A stretch of 64,000 bases of DNA from UBA1361 sp035647455 (GTDB lineage Bacteria > Bacillota_I > Bacilli_A > RFN20 > CAG-826). A program made the position numbers and the translations under genes. The stretch is taken from contig DASRNI010000028.1 in NCBI GenBank assembly GCA_035647455.1, forward strand, positions 212,706 through 276,705, read 5' to 3'. Below, in pieces: positions 17,209 to 26,264 of the stretch (its first letter is position 1; each line of letters opens with the position of its first letter). A model generated the notes under the pieces. That model had not been told where the DNA came from. It saw only the letters and a program-made list of their open reading frames with translations, and did not search any database.

Positions 17209-17234
17209 ACATTGCCAGCCACCGCTGGCAATGT
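17209..17234 (+). promoter_or_regulatory. Strong intercistronic hairpin between binding protein and permeases
   Basis: ACATTGCCAGC and GCTGGCAATGT form a perfect 11-bp stem with loop CACC, and ATTG/CAAT outside can extend it. The downstream base run is TTCAATG, not a T-run, so it is probably an mRNA-stabilising or processing hairpin that lets the binding protein be made in excess of the membrane parts. Confidence 0.75.
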
Positions 17235-17272
17235 TTCAATGTAATAAGACGAATTAGAACGGAGGTGTAAGC

Positions 17273-18295
17273 ATGACAAGATACATAATCCAGCGGATTG
17301 CCCTTGTGTTTTTAACCGCTTTTATAATTTTATCGCTTACATTCATCTTAATGAAAATGTTACCGCTTGATAAACCAGCGGGACAAATTAACCAACAACT
17401 CGCATATTATCGTAACCAAGTTGTGTTAGGGTATATGGAAGAGGTTCCAACTAGTGCGCTTGCCGATGCCACGGTGGTTGACCGCAATACGCGCTACCAC
17501 TTTGCCGCGGTTCCTGTTATGGTCCAATATTTCAACTGGTTGAAAAATATTGTAACACAATGGAACTGGGGTCTATCGACACGCATTCAAATTAACGTTT
17601 CGGCAATGGAAATCATCGGACAGAAATTACCGGTATCACTTAAATTAAACGTAATTGCTTTATTTACAAGCGTGCCATTTGGCTTTTTATTCGGCGTCAT
17701 TGCGGCGCTTAGGAAAAATAGAATGACCGACCACGTTATTTCGACCGGGGTCATGATTTTTATTTCGATCCCATCTTTCGTTTTTATTACATTCCTAATG
17801 CTTTTATTCGCGTACCGTCTCGGGTGGCTGCCAACACAGTGGCCGAAGTCCGGGGTCGGGAACGATATTAAAATTAAAGGCTATATTATTCCGGTTGCTG
17901 CACTCTCCTTTGGGACAATTGCAAGTTTCACTCGGTACACACGTGCGGAATTAACCGAAATTATGGCGAGCGAGTTTTTATTACTTGCGCGCACAAAAGG
18001 ACTTACGAAACGGCAGACAGTTGTCCGTCACGCCCTTCGTAACTCAATGGTTCCGATTATGCCAATGATTATTGGGCAATTCATTGGTATATTATCCGGT
18101 TCAATGATTTTAGAAAACTTATACGGGATTCCCGGTATTGGGAGCTTATTCATTCAAGCAATCAACGCGAAAGATTATAACGTTGTGATGGTTGATATGG
18201 CTGTCTTTACGATTATAGGCTTACTTGCAACGCTTTTAGTTGACTTGTCATACGGTCTCGTTGATCCACGAATTAGAATGGGGGCACGAAAATAA
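17273..18295 (+). CDS. oppB: Oligopeptide ABC transporter permease OppB
   Basis: This is one of the two channel subunits of the peptide importer. The N-terminal helix (TRYIIQRIALVFLTAFIILSL) is typical of OppB/DppB, followed by an outer segment of about 75 residues and five more helices. The EAA loop that contacts the ATPases is clear: ASEFLLLARTKGLTKRQTVVRHALRNS, near residues 225-255. The 340-residue length is close to normal. GGAGGTG lies 8 bases upstream of the ATG. The last base overlaps the start of oppC (TAATG). Confidence 0.93.
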   Translation: MTRYIIQRIALVFLTAFIILSLTFILMKMLPLDKPAGQINQQLAYYRNQVVLGYMEEVPTSALADATVVDRNTRYHFAAVPVMVQYFNWLKNIVTQWNWGLSTRIQINVSAMEIIGQKLPVSLKLNVIALFTSVPFGFLFGVIAALRKNRMTDHVISTGVMIFISIPSFVFITFLMLLFAYRLGWLPTQWPKSGVGNDIKIKGYIIPVAALSFGTIASFTRYTRAELTEIMASEFLLLARTKGLTKRQTVVRHALRNSMVPIMPMIIGQFIGILSGSMILENLYGIPGIGSLFIQAINAKDYNVVMVDMAVFTIIGLLATLLVDLSYGLVDPRIRMGARK

Positions 18296-20295
18296 TGAGT
18301 CAAGAAAAACAAAAAGTTACAAAAAAAGACTTTGTTCTTGTCCAGCAAGATAAAGCAATTTACGATTTAAAGTTTGAAACAAAACCAACGACATATTTAA
18401 AAGATGCAATGCGTCGTTTCGTGAAAAACAAATCAAGCGTTAGTGCAAGTGTAATTATTGGAATCTTAATTTTACTAGCAATTTTTGTGCCGATATTTAA
18501 TAAAAGTAATATTGATATGGCGCAAACTGAATTCCGTTTTCTCCCGCCACGTTGGCCGGGTTTTACAAATTCAAATGTTTTAAACGGTACGCGAGAATAT
18601 AAAGATATCGTTACTGATGTTAGTGATCCCGAAAACCCACTACCAGTTGGTTTTAAACCAAATGCAATCGTTAGTGAAATTAAAACAACAGAAACAAAAA
18701 CAAGTAGCTCAAGTGAGTACGCTTATGGTGGGCTTGTAAAAGTTGCAAGTGACCGTGCTGATCGCGACTTATATTGGCATTATGCGAACTTTGTCGAAGT
18801 TGCTTCGTTTGATCCGCAGGATGATGCTGATTATGTAATCACGATTAATTTGCCAGAAGCAAATAATGTCGATGGTTATTATGAAGTTTATGCGTCATTT
18901 ATTTTTAAAGATGACGATATCCCCTTAACGCAAGAAGAACATAACAATAACCCGGATGAAACAGTGTATTTACCAATTATTGAAAAAACAAACAATTACG
19001 GTATTACGACGGTTTCGCTTTCCGATGTCGTTATGGCCGAGATTGACGCTAATGATCTCGCAAAAACAGTTTATGCAAAAATTGGTGTTAAAGTTTTTAA
19101 AGATGTACGCGAAGAAAAGCGTCAAGACGTTTATATTAAAGAACTTTCCGTGACGAATAAAGCGGCAAATGGCGCTGAAGATACGACATTTAGCGAACAT
19201 AACTTCGATGAAGGTAACGAACTATTATTACGTCGAATCGATGATGAAAAAAACTTACGCAAAAAGTATGAATATAAAATTGCGCGCGGTAGTGTTGGTC
19301 GTTATTCGTTATTTGAAGCAACAATTGTTCGTTCAAGTTTTACATATGACCCGTACGAAGCAGTGTACGGACCGGTTCATAAAGTTGTACCAAAAGACGA
19401 ACTTGATCTTTGGGTTGAGTTAGGCTACATCGAATATACGACGACTGAATATATTGAGAATGGTCGGCGGATGTTAGATGTTCAATTCAATAACTTAAGT
19501 GATAAGTCGCCAGTTATTGAAATTATTAATGGTGAAGTAATTGGTGCTTTAGGTAAAACCGCAACCGAGTTCGTGATGATTGTTTCTGGTTACCGTTATC
19601 AAGGTCTTGATGCGGTGCCTTACTATATTTTTGGCACAAACCAAAAAGGTCATGATTACTTTAAAGTTATATTCTCCGGCTTACGCACTTCACTAATTTT
19701 AGGGATCAGTGCTGCAGCGATTAATATTTTAATCGGTTTAGTCTGGGGTGCTGTAAGTGGTTATTACGGTGGTACCGTTGACTTAGTCATGGAACGCTTC
19801 ACCGAGATTTTAGGGGGAATTCCGTGGATCATTATTATGACACTCGCAATTCTTCATTTAGGAAACTCGTTTGAAGTCTTCTTATTAGCATTAATCTTAA
19901 CGGGTTGGATCGGTATTGCGGCGACAACACGAAGTCAGTTTTATCGTTACAAGCGGCGCGAATACGTTTTAGCAAGTCGCACTCTCGGTGCAAGTGACCG
20001 TCGCTTAATTTTCAAACATATTTTACCGAACTCGATTGGACCAATCGTCACCGGAGCGGTCTTAATGATTCCGGGCATTATTTTTAGTGAAGCAACAATT
20101 TCATATTTAGGGCTTGGTTTACAAGGCTTACATAGTATGGGGGTTGCGCTTAGTGAAGTCCAAGAATACATTTATACGAGCCCGTTCTTAATTGTTTCCG
20201 GTTCAATTGTCATTGCATTGCTCTTAATTTCCTTTAACTTATTTGGTAATGGACTCCGCGATGCATTCAATCCTTCATTGAAAGGAAGTGAATAA
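18295..20295 (+). CDS. oppC: Oligopeptide ABC transporter permease OppC with large outer insertion
   Basis: This is the second channel subunit. Residues 47-68 are the first membrane helix; the usual core resumes near residue 440 with FGTNQKGHDYFKVIFSGLRTSL, five helices and the EAA loop EYVLASRTLGASDRRLIFKHILPN. Between them lie about 370 residues with no membrane helix, rich in acidic and beta-type sequence, which must be outside the cell. A normal OppC is about 300 residues; this has 666. The extra domain may help receive peptide from the similarly enlarged binding lipoprotein. It is 1 base overlapped with oppB and 1 base before the oppD start. Confidence 0.9.
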   Translation: MSQEKQKVTKKDFVLVQQDKAIYDLKFETKPTTYLKDAMRRFVKNKSSVSASVIIGILILLAIFVPIFNKSNIDMAQTEFRFLPPRWPGFTNSNVLNGTREYKDIVTDVSDPENPLPVGFKPNAIVSEIKTTETKTSSSSEYAYGGLVKVASDRADRDLYWHYANFVEVASFDPQDDADYVITINLPEANNVDGYYEVYASFIFKDDDIPLTQEEHNNNPDETVYLPIIEKTNNYGITTVSLSDVVMAEIDANDLAKTVYAKIGVKVFKDVREEKRQDVYIKELSVTNKAANGAEDTTFSEHNFDEGNELLLRRIDDEKNLRKKYEYKIARGSVGRYSLFEATIVRSSFTYDPYEAVYGPVHKVVPKDELDLWVELGYIEYTTTEYIENGRRMLDVQFNNLSDKSPVIEIINGEVIGALGKTATEFVMIVSGYRYQGLDAVPYYIFGTNQKGHDYFKVIFSGLRTSLILGISAAAINILIGLVWGAVSGYYGGTVDLVMERFTEILGGIPWIIIMTLAILHLGNSFEVFLLALILTGWIGIAATTRSQFYRYKRREYVLASRTLGASDRRLIFKHILPNSIGPIVTGAVLMIPGIIFSEATISYLGLGLQGLHSMGVALSEVQEYIYTSPFLIVSGSIVIALLLISFNLFGNGLRDAFNPSLKGSE

Positions 20296-20296
20296 A

Positions 20297-21898
20297 ATGA
20301 AAAAAGATAACGTCGTCCTAAGTGTTCGTGACTTAGCGATTTCCTTTTCAACGGATCATGGTCGCTTACAAGCCGTCCTAGGTGTTGATTTTGATTTATA
20401 TAAAGGTGAAGTGCTCGCAATCGTTGGTGAAAGTGGCTCGGGTAAAAGCGTGTCTGCGAAAACGATTATGGGTATTCTCCCGAATAACGGCCGAATTGAT
20501 GCCGGTGAGATAATTTACGAAGGTGAAGATTTAGTTACCGTCAGTGAAGAAGAGTTCCACCGCATTCGTGGGAAGAAAATCGGGATGATTTTCCAAGACC
20601 CACTTTCAAGTTTAAACCCAATTATGCGCATTGGTAAGCAAATTACCGAAGCAATCATTATTAATGGCGATAAACTTAAATTACTTTATGAAGACTTAAT
20701 TGCGCCGGCAAATATTGCATATCGCAACGAACAAACACGTTTCCGTCGCATTATTAACGATCATAAGTTTGTAATTCAAACACAAAAAACTGCGGCAAAA
20801 CTCGAACTTGAAAAGCTTTTTGAAGCGTATGAATTTGCCGTCCATCAAATTCGTGAAGCTGCCGCTAAAGAAGGCATGGCAAAAGAAGATATTGCCAAAA
20901 AAATAAGTGCTGAAAAAGCTAAGTATCGAGAGCAAAAGCAAGCACTTAAAGCTAAACACCGTGAAGCAGCAAAGAAATTGCATGCCGAACATCGCGAACT
21001 TGTCCGCAATGTGAATGCTGAAAAGGCGCCAATTTTAAAAGAATTACGGGCCAAATTAGCTGTTGCGAAAAAAGAAGCGAAAATTGAAGTAAAAGCTCAT
21101 CGCGCAAAACTTAAAGAAAATTATAACGCTGAAGTTGCAGAAATTTTAGCTAATACGCCGGAAGAAGAACAAAAAGCCGCTGTTAAAGATGCTAAATCAC
21201 GTTATCAAGAGCAAATAAGAATTACACGTGCGCGCGCGCGCGAAATGGCGCTTGAAGTGATGTATGAAGTTGGGATTCCGCAACCAGAACGACGCTACCG
21301 TCAGTACCCGTTTGAGTTTTCTGGGGGAATGCGCCAACGAATTGTTATTGCAATTGCGCTTATTCAAAACCCTGACGTCTTAATTTGTGACGAGCCGACA
21401 ACGGCACTTGACGTTACTATTCAAGCACAGATTCTTGAATTAATCTTACGACTTAAACGTGAACGTCAACTTTCCGTTATCTTTATTACGCACGACTTAG
21501 GTGTTGTTGCGAATATGGCTGACCGTGTCGCAGTAATGTATGCTGGGAAAATTGTTGAATTTGGCAACGTTGAAGAAATATTTTATAACCCGCAACATCC
21601 ATACACATGGGCGCTCTTATCAAGTATACCTGACGTTGATAGTAAAGAACGACTTGAAGCGATTCCAGGAACACCACCAAACATGGTTTACCCACCGATT
21701 GGCGACGCTTTTGCTTTACGTAGTAAATACGCAATGGCGGTTGATTTCAAAGAAGAACCACCATTATTTAAAGTTTCCGAGACGCATTACGCGCGGACGT
21801 GGTTACTTGATCCCCGTGCCCCAAAAGTTGAAATGCCCAAAATCGTTACCGAACGAATTCGTATTTCACTAGAAAGAGCAGGTAAGGAAAATGAGTGA
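20297..21898 (+). CDS. oppD: Oligopeptide ABC transporter ATPase OppD with coiled-coil insertion
   Basis: This is a cytosolic ATPase of the importer. Walker A GESGSGKS (about residue 45), Q-loop FQDPLSSLNP (about 99), signature FSGGMRQR (about 341), Walker B DVLICDEPTTALD and the OppD/F C-terminal domain (HPYTWALLSSIPD) are all intact. Between the Q-loop helix and the signature, residues about 125-315 form an extra Lys/Glu/Ala-rich helical segment, likely an antiparallel coiled coil (many KAKHREAAKKLHAEHRE-like heptads). That makes 533 residues against the usual 330-350. The ATG at 20297 is preferred over GTG at 20288 because GGAAG lies 8 bases upstream. It overlaps oppF by 8 bases. Confidence 0.92.
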   Translation: MKKDNVVLSVRDLAISFSTDHGRLQAVLGVDFDLYKGEVLAIVGESGSGKSVSAKTIMGILPNNGRIDAGEIIYEGEDLVTVSEEEFHRIRGKKIGMIFQDPLSSLNPIMRIGKQITEAIIINGDKLKLLYEDLIAPANIAYRNEQTRFRRIINDHKFVIQTQKTAAKLELEKLFEAYEFAVHQIREAAAKEGMAKEDIAKKISAEKAKYREQKQALKAKHREAAKKLHAEHRELVRNVNAEKAPILKELRAKLAVAKKEAKIEVKAHRAKLKENYNAEVAEILANTPEEEQKAAVKDAKSRYQEQIRITRARAREMALEVMYEVGIPQPERRYRQYPFEFSGGMRQRIVIAIALIQNPDVLICDEPTTALDVTIQAQILELILRLKRERQLSVIFITHDLGVVANMADRVAVMYAGKIVEFGNVEEIFYNPQHPYTWALLSSIPDVDSKERLEAIPGTPPNMVYPPIGDAFALRSKYAMAVDFKEEPPLFKVSETHYARTWLLDPRAPKVEMPKIVTERIRISLERAGKENE

Positions 21899-23186
21899 TA
21901 AGAAAATTGATAATAATATTGAATTAGTTGAAGAAAAACCTGTACGTGAGCGTCGTCAAACAAAATTCAAACAAGAATTAGTTGACGAAGATATTATTTT
22001 AAGTGTTCGTCACTTAAAGCAATATTTCACAAGTGGCTACGGCGCGAATAAGTTCCGTAATAAGGCAGTTCACGGCATCTCTTTTGATATCAAAAAAGGC
22101 GAAGTGTTTGGTCTTGTTGGTGAATCAGGTTGTGGTAAAACAACGACAGGACGCAGCATTATCCGGCTTTATGACATTACTAGTGGTAGTGTTTACTTTA
22201 AAGGTCACCGCATTAACGCTGGGTCACGCTGGAACGAAAAAGAAATTAAATGGAAACGCATTCGTGCGCGGAAGAAAATTAAAGAGCTACGTGAACAAAT
22301 GCGGATTGAAATTAGTGAAATATATAATGAAGACCAAGAAAATATGCACGAAATTGTCGCAAATATTGAACAACGTTTTGAAAGTGAAATTAAAGCGATT
22401 CAAGAAGAAGTTGATGAAATTGTTGCAGTTCAAAAAGAAAAAATTAAACAAATTAAGTTTGATAACGCGAACGTTGATCCGGATATTATGAGCAAAATGC
22501 AAATGATTTTCCAAGATCCGGTTGATAGCTTAAATCCACGGATGACGGTTGAAGATATTATTCAAGAAGGTCTCCAAATTCAAGGATTTAAAAATCGTGA
22601 AGAAAATTCCAAAAAAGTCGTTGAAGCTTTAGAAAGAGTGGGCCTTATTGCCGACTATGCTTCGCGTTATCCGCATGAGTTTAGTGGTGGTCAGCGTCAA
22701 CGTATTGGCATTGCCCGTGCGTTAATTATGAATCCAGAACTAATCATTGCTGACGAACCAATTAGTGCGCTTGACGTCTCAATTCGTGCGCAAATTATTA
22801 ACTTACTTAATGATTTACGGAACGAATACGGTCTAACAATCTTATTTATCGCCCACGATTTAAGTGTTGTTAAATATTTCTGTGATCGGATTGCTGTGAT
22901 GTATTACGGCGTTATTGTTGAATTAACAACGAGCGACGAATTATTTAAGCATCCGCTCCATCCATATACGAAAGCGCTCCTTAGCGCAATTCCTAAGCCT
23001 GATCCACTTTCCGAAAAAGTCCGGCAACGTGTTACATATAACCCTGTAACCGCGCATGATTATAGTAAAGAGAAACCAACTCTCCAAGAAATCTTACCTG
23101 GACACTTCATTCTCGCAAATAGTGCGGAAATGGAGCAGTATCGTGAAGAAATAGCGGAAATAGATCGCGCTGCCGCTGAAAAATAA
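21891..23186 (+). CDS. oppF: Oligopeptide ABC transporter ATPase OppF with coiled-coil insertion
   Basis: This is the partner ATPase. Walker A GESGCGKTT (residues 77-85), Q-loop IFQDPVDSLNPRMT (206-219), signature FSGGQRQRIGIARAL, Walker B LIIADEPISALDVS, the switch His (IAHDLSV) and the OppF C-terminal HPYTKALLSAIPKPD are present. A charged helical insertion at about residues 112-198 sits before the Q-loop, unlike in OppD, where it is after. There is also an N-terminal charged extension of about 33 residues. The length is 431 against about 320. The following DUF3899 gene begins 1 base after the stop. Confidence 0.92.
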   Translation: MSDKKIDNNIELVEEKPVRERRQTKFKQELVDEDIILSVRHLKQYFTSGYGANKFRNKAVHGISFDIKKGEVFGLVGESGCGKTTTGRSIIRLYDITSGSVYFKGHRINAGSRWNEKEIKWKRIRARKKIKELREQMRIEISEIYNEDQENMHEIVANIEQRFESEIKAIQEEVDEIVAVQKEKIKQIKFDNANVDPDIMSKMQMIFQDPVDSLNPRMTVEDIIQEGLQIQGFKNREENSKKVVEALERVGLIADYASRYPHEFSGGQRQRIGIARALIMNPELIIADEPISALDVSIRAQIINLLNDLRNEYGLTILFIAHDLSVVKYFCDRIAVMYYGVIVELTTSDELFKHPLHPYTKALLSAIPKPDPLSEKVRQRVTYNPVTAHDYSKEKPTLQEILPGHFILANSAEMEQYREEIAEIDRAAAEK

Positions 23187-23187
23187 A

Positions 23188-23574
23188 ATGTTACCTAACC
23201 AAAAAAGGCAACTTTTAAAAACAATCACACTCTTTTTTGTAAATGCCTTTTTGTTAAGTGTTGTCTTGCTCATTAAGAAGGACTTTACTCTTCGTGGTTT
23301 TAGTGATGCCGCTTTTATTAGTGGTGCAGTTTTATTTCTTTTTGGTTTATTAAAACTACTTGCGACTAAAGGCGCTTACGATTATATTGGCTATACGTTT
23401 ATTCGTTTCCGCGATATGTTTCGAAAAGATGCGACTAAGTCGTATCCCGACGCTTATAGTTATGTCGAACACCGCAAAGAAGAGCGGCTCAAAAATAAAG
23501 AGAAGTTTTATCTCGAATTAATTATTCCAGGACTCTTTTTAATCGCCGCACTTATTCTCGCCTTATTAGCGTAA
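23188..23574 (+). CDS. DUF3899 small membrane protein
   Basis: The 128-residue protein has three membrane helices (about 10-28, 40-58 and 107-127) and a basic, Tyr-rich cytoplasmic loop (YIGYTFIRFRDMFRKD, KSYPDAYSYVEHRKEE) that matches the DUF3899 family of Firmicutes. Its function is unknown. It directly follows oppF and ends before a strong terminator, so it is the last gene of the peptide-transport operon. Confidence 0.7.
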   Translation: MLPNQKRQLLKTITLFFVNAFLLSVVLLIKKDFTLRGFSDAAFISGAVLFLFGLLKLLATKGAYDYIGYTFIRFRDMFRKDATKSYPDAYSYVEHRKEERLKNKEKFYLELIIPGLFLIAALILALLA

Positions 23575-23576
23575 TA

Positions 23577-23622
23577 AAAAAGCCCGTCGTCTTACTTTAC
23601 GTAAAAATGACGGGTTTTTATT
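23577..23622. terminator. Bidirectional Rho-independent terminator
   Basis: AAAAAAGCCCGTC pairs with GACGGGTTTTTA, with an inner TTAC/GTAA stem. There are T-runs on both strands, so it can end both the opp operon and the convergent pgpA transcript. Confidence 0.8.
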
Positions 23623-23638
23623 TTGGTTTAATTGTTAA

Positions 23639-24172
23639 TTAAAAGTTTTCTGCATCTTCATCAGCGTCAGCATATTTATGAGCGATTGAACTAGCAGCAG
23701 CAGCGGCAATTGCTCCAACGATATCATCTAAAAATGTGTTACAAACGTTATCGCCAACTTCAACATCAAGTTTACCGATAATTCCAGGTTTTGTTTTGTC
23801 AACAAAGCCAAAGTTTGTGAGTCCGATTGAACCATAGACGTTAACGATTGACAACGCTAAAATTTCATCAACGCCAAAGAGACCGTAGTCGCGTAAAACG
23901 ATGCTTGATAGTGGCTCACTTAGTTTTCCTTGTTCAGCAAGAATATCAAGCTCTAAACCGGTTAAAACAGCGTGTTGCACTTCGCGTTTCATAATAACAC
24001 GACGAACATGGTCACGAACAATTTCCATTGTTAGCTGTGGCAAATATTTAATTTGCAAATTAAAAGTAATTTCCGCGATTGCTTCAAGTTCAACACCGCG
24101 TGATTTGAGTCGGTCAACAACGAGATCATATTTTTTCTCATCGTTAAGCCGGTTTTTTTCTGGATGATACAT
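23639..24172 (-). CDS. pgpA: Phosphatidylglycerophosphatase A family (YutG-like)
   Basis: The Firmicute YutG-type PgpA removes phosphate from phosphatidylglycerophosphate to give phosphatidylglycerol; some homologues are only low-temperature or hypothetical. The second half has the family block DEILALSIVNVYGSIGLTNFG followed by DKTKPGIIGKLD and VCNTFLDDIVGAIAAA, with acidic metal ligands. It has 177 residues, and the N-terminal part has the charged helices seen in YutG. Start choice: AAAGGAG lies upstream on the minus strand. The acidic tail DADEDAENF is unremarkable. Confidence 0.8.
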   Translation of the reverse strand: MYHPEKNRLNDEKKYDLVVDRLKSRGVELEAIAEITFNLQIKYLPQLTMEIVRDHVRRVIMKREVQHAVLTGLELDILAEQGKLSEPLSSIVLRDYGLFGVDEILALSIVNVYGSIGLTNFGFVDKTKPGIIGKLDVEVGDNVCNTFLDDIVGAIAAAAASSIAHKYADADEDAENF

Positions 24173-24219
24173 ATTTAATTCTCCTTTTTATTTAGTTTAC
24201 TATATTTATCATGAACTTT

Positions 24220-24248
24220 TAAAAATAAAATCCGCCGTGTGGGCGGAA
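24220..24248 (-). terminator. Rho-independent terminator of tRNA-Gly
   Basis: On the minus strand, TCCGCC and GGCGGA form a GC-rich stem followed by TTTTATTTTTAA, just downstream of the tRNA. Confidence 0.8.
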
Positions 24249-24261
24249 TATTTCTAATTGC

Positions 24262-24335
24262 TGGAGCAGGTGACGGGAATCGAACCCGCGTATCTACCTT
24301 GGCAAGGTAGTGTTCTACCATTGAACTACACCTGC
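24262..24335 (-). tRNA. tRNA-Gly (GCC)
   Basis: This is a full cloverleaf on the minus strand: acceptor GCAGGTG / CACCTGC, D-arm with AATGG, anticodon stem CTACC / GGTAG with loop TTGCCAA (anticodon GCC), T-loop GTTCGATTC, encoded CCA at the 3' end. Confidence 0.97.
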
Positions 24336-24348
24336 AGTTGCGATTCTT

Positions 24349-24377
24349 AATATACCATTTGAATAATATTAAAGCAA
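24349..24377 (-). promoter_or_regulatory. Predicted promoter of tRNA-Gly
   Basis: On the minus strand, TTGCTT (24377-24372) and TATATT (24354-24349) are spaced by 17 bases, about 14 bases before the mature 5' end of the tRNA. Confidence 0.6.
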
Positions 24378-24478
24378 CACATTTTATTTAGAAAAACTGT
24401 TTTCACGTAGTGAACATTATGATTCACGCCTAAAATAAAGCTATATATGGTATATTAATAAAGAAGAAGGTGAACAAT

Positions 24479-26152
24479 ATGAAACGAAGAGAATTAGCCC
24501 ATAAAATGTTTCCGGACATTAGTGATACGCTTAGTGACTTAGAACAAACTTATCCTAAGCGTTATTTGGAAAGGGGAGCGTACGTTACGCGCTTTGCGCC
24601 GTCGCCTACGGGTTTTCTTCACACCGGTAGTCTTTTTACTGCTTTAATTAGTAAAAGCGTAGCAATGCGTAAAAACGGCGTGTTTTTCGTACGGCTTGAA
24701 GACACGGATACGAAACGCGAAGTAGAAGGTGCGGCTGATTCACTTTTAAGCGATTTAGCGCTCTTTGGCCTTAATCCCGATGAAGGGTTTTTAGGTACAG
24801 AAGAAAAAGGGCTATACGGACCATATCGCCAAAGTGATCGTGCGGCAATTTATCGGACAGTTATTAAACAAATGATTGTTGATAATAAAGCTTACCCTTG
24901 TTTTTGCTCAAATAGTGATTTAGATAACTTACGGAAGCGTCAAGAAAAAGAAAAAGTCGTTCCTGGTTATTATGGCCGCTATGCTAAATGTTCGACGTTA
25001 ACAGTTGATCAAGCGTTGAAAAAAGTAAATGCTGGTGAAGATTACGTTGTGCGTTTCCGTAGTAAAGGTAACCATCAAAACAAAATTGTTGTAAGTGATT
25101 TACTCCGCGGCGATATTGAGATTGCCGAAAATGATCACCATATCGTAATTTTAAAAGGTGACGGTCTACCAACTTACCATTTTGCTCATCTTTGTGATGA
25201 CCATTTCATGCGAACAACATTAGTAACACGTGGTGAAGAGTGGTTGAGCAGTTTACCATTACATGTTGAACTATTTAAAAGTATGAATTTTGATTTACCA
25301 AAATATGCACATTTGCCACTAATTAATAAACTTGATGACGGAAAGAAACGTAAACTCAGCAAACGTTACGACGAAGAAGCGGCAGTTAGTTATTTCATTA
25401 ATTTAGGTTATCCGCTAGAAGCAATTTTGACGTACTTGATGAGCATTGCTAACTATAACTTTGAAGACTGGTGGCGAGTTAATAAACGCACTGACATTTT
25501 AAAGTTCCCATTTCAATTTGAAAACATGAGTTTAGATGGTGCTCTTTTCGATGTTGAAAAATTAAATTTCTTTGCCCGTGAATTTATCGCGGTGCTAACG
25601 GCCGAAGAAGTACTTGAACGGTTACGCGATTTTAGTGAAGCACAAAACGATGAAAAACTTACTAAACTTATTACCGATAATGAAGCGTATTTTATTAAAA
25701 TACTTAATATCGAACGTGGTGGTTTAAAGCCGCGTAAAGACTTTACATATTTCGCAGATATTTATGAACAAATCAAGTTTTTCTTTGATGAAGAATATTA
25801 TCCGCTTTTTGATAACGTCGGTATTAACTTGTTTAATCCTAAATTTTCCAAAGAATTAATCATTAACTTACTAACTTCACTCAAAACGAATTTAGTGTAC
25901 CGTCGTGGTAATGAAGTGTGGTTTGATTCACTTAAAAAAGTTGCGAGTGCCTTCAACTTTGCCCTAACTGGTCGTGAATATAGAGCAAATCCAGCGTTAT
26001 ATCTTGGAATGACCGGAGACGTTGCCGAAATGCTCCGAATTGCGATTGTAAGTTCGAAACAAAGCCCAAATATGTACGAAGTGCTAACTATACTTGGGAA
26101 AAAGCGTGTTAATGAGCGAATTGACTACGCAATCGAAAAATTATCAAAATAA
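24479..26152 (+). CDS. gltX: Glutamyl-tRNA synthetase
   Basis: This enzyme charges tRNA-Glu (and possibly tRNA-Gln for the transamidation route). The class I site is RFAPSPTGFLHTGSLFTALI (HIGH variant HTGS, near residue 45) and KRKLSKRYD (KMSKS variant). The C-terminal anticodon-binding domain ends with KRVNERIDYAIEKL. It is about 557 residues, longer than the 480 of many GluRS, with a 35-residue N-terminal extension before the first motif. ATG at 24479 is preferred to an in-frame GTG at 24470, which overlaps the AGAAGG ribosome site. Confidence 0.95.
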   Translation: MKRRELAHKMFPDISDTLSDLEQTYPKRYLERGAYVTRFAPSPTGFLHTGSLFTALISKSVAMRKNGVFFVRLEDTDTKREVEGAADSLLSDLALFGLNPDEGFLGTEEKGLYGPYRQSDRAAIYRTVIKQMIVDNKAYPCFCSNSDLDNLRKRQEKEKVVPGYYGRYAKCSTLTVDQALKKVNAGEDYVVRFRSKGNHQNKIVVSDLLRGDIEIAENDHHIVILKGDGLPTYHFAHLCDDHFMRTTLVTRGEEWLSSLPLHVELFKSMNFDLPKYAHLPLINKLDDGKKRKLSKRYDEEAAVSYFINLGYPLEAILTYLMSIANYNFEDWWRVNKRTDILKFPFQFENMSLDGALFDVEKLNFFAREFIAVLTAEEVLERLRDFSEAQNDEKLTKLITDNEAYFIKILNIERGGLKPRKDFTYFADIYEQIKFFFDEEYYPLFDNVGINLFNPKFSKELIINLLTSLKTNLVYRRGNEVWFDSLKKVASAFNFALTGREYRANPALYLGMTGDVAEMLRIAIVSSKQSPNMYEVLTILGKKRVNERIDYAIEKLSK

Positions 26153-26264
26153 CCCGTTTTTCATGTTTTTTCCGACTAATTCCGCAAATTGAACGTAAAT
26201 TGTGGACTTATTACTAATATTTAGATAAGATTATAATATATTATAAAAAAAGGAAGGTGTTTTT

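Noticed and set aside
17209..17234. Rho-independent terminator after OppA
   Set aside because: The stem is strong but the following bases are TTCAATG, not a T-run, and the permease genes continue the operon.
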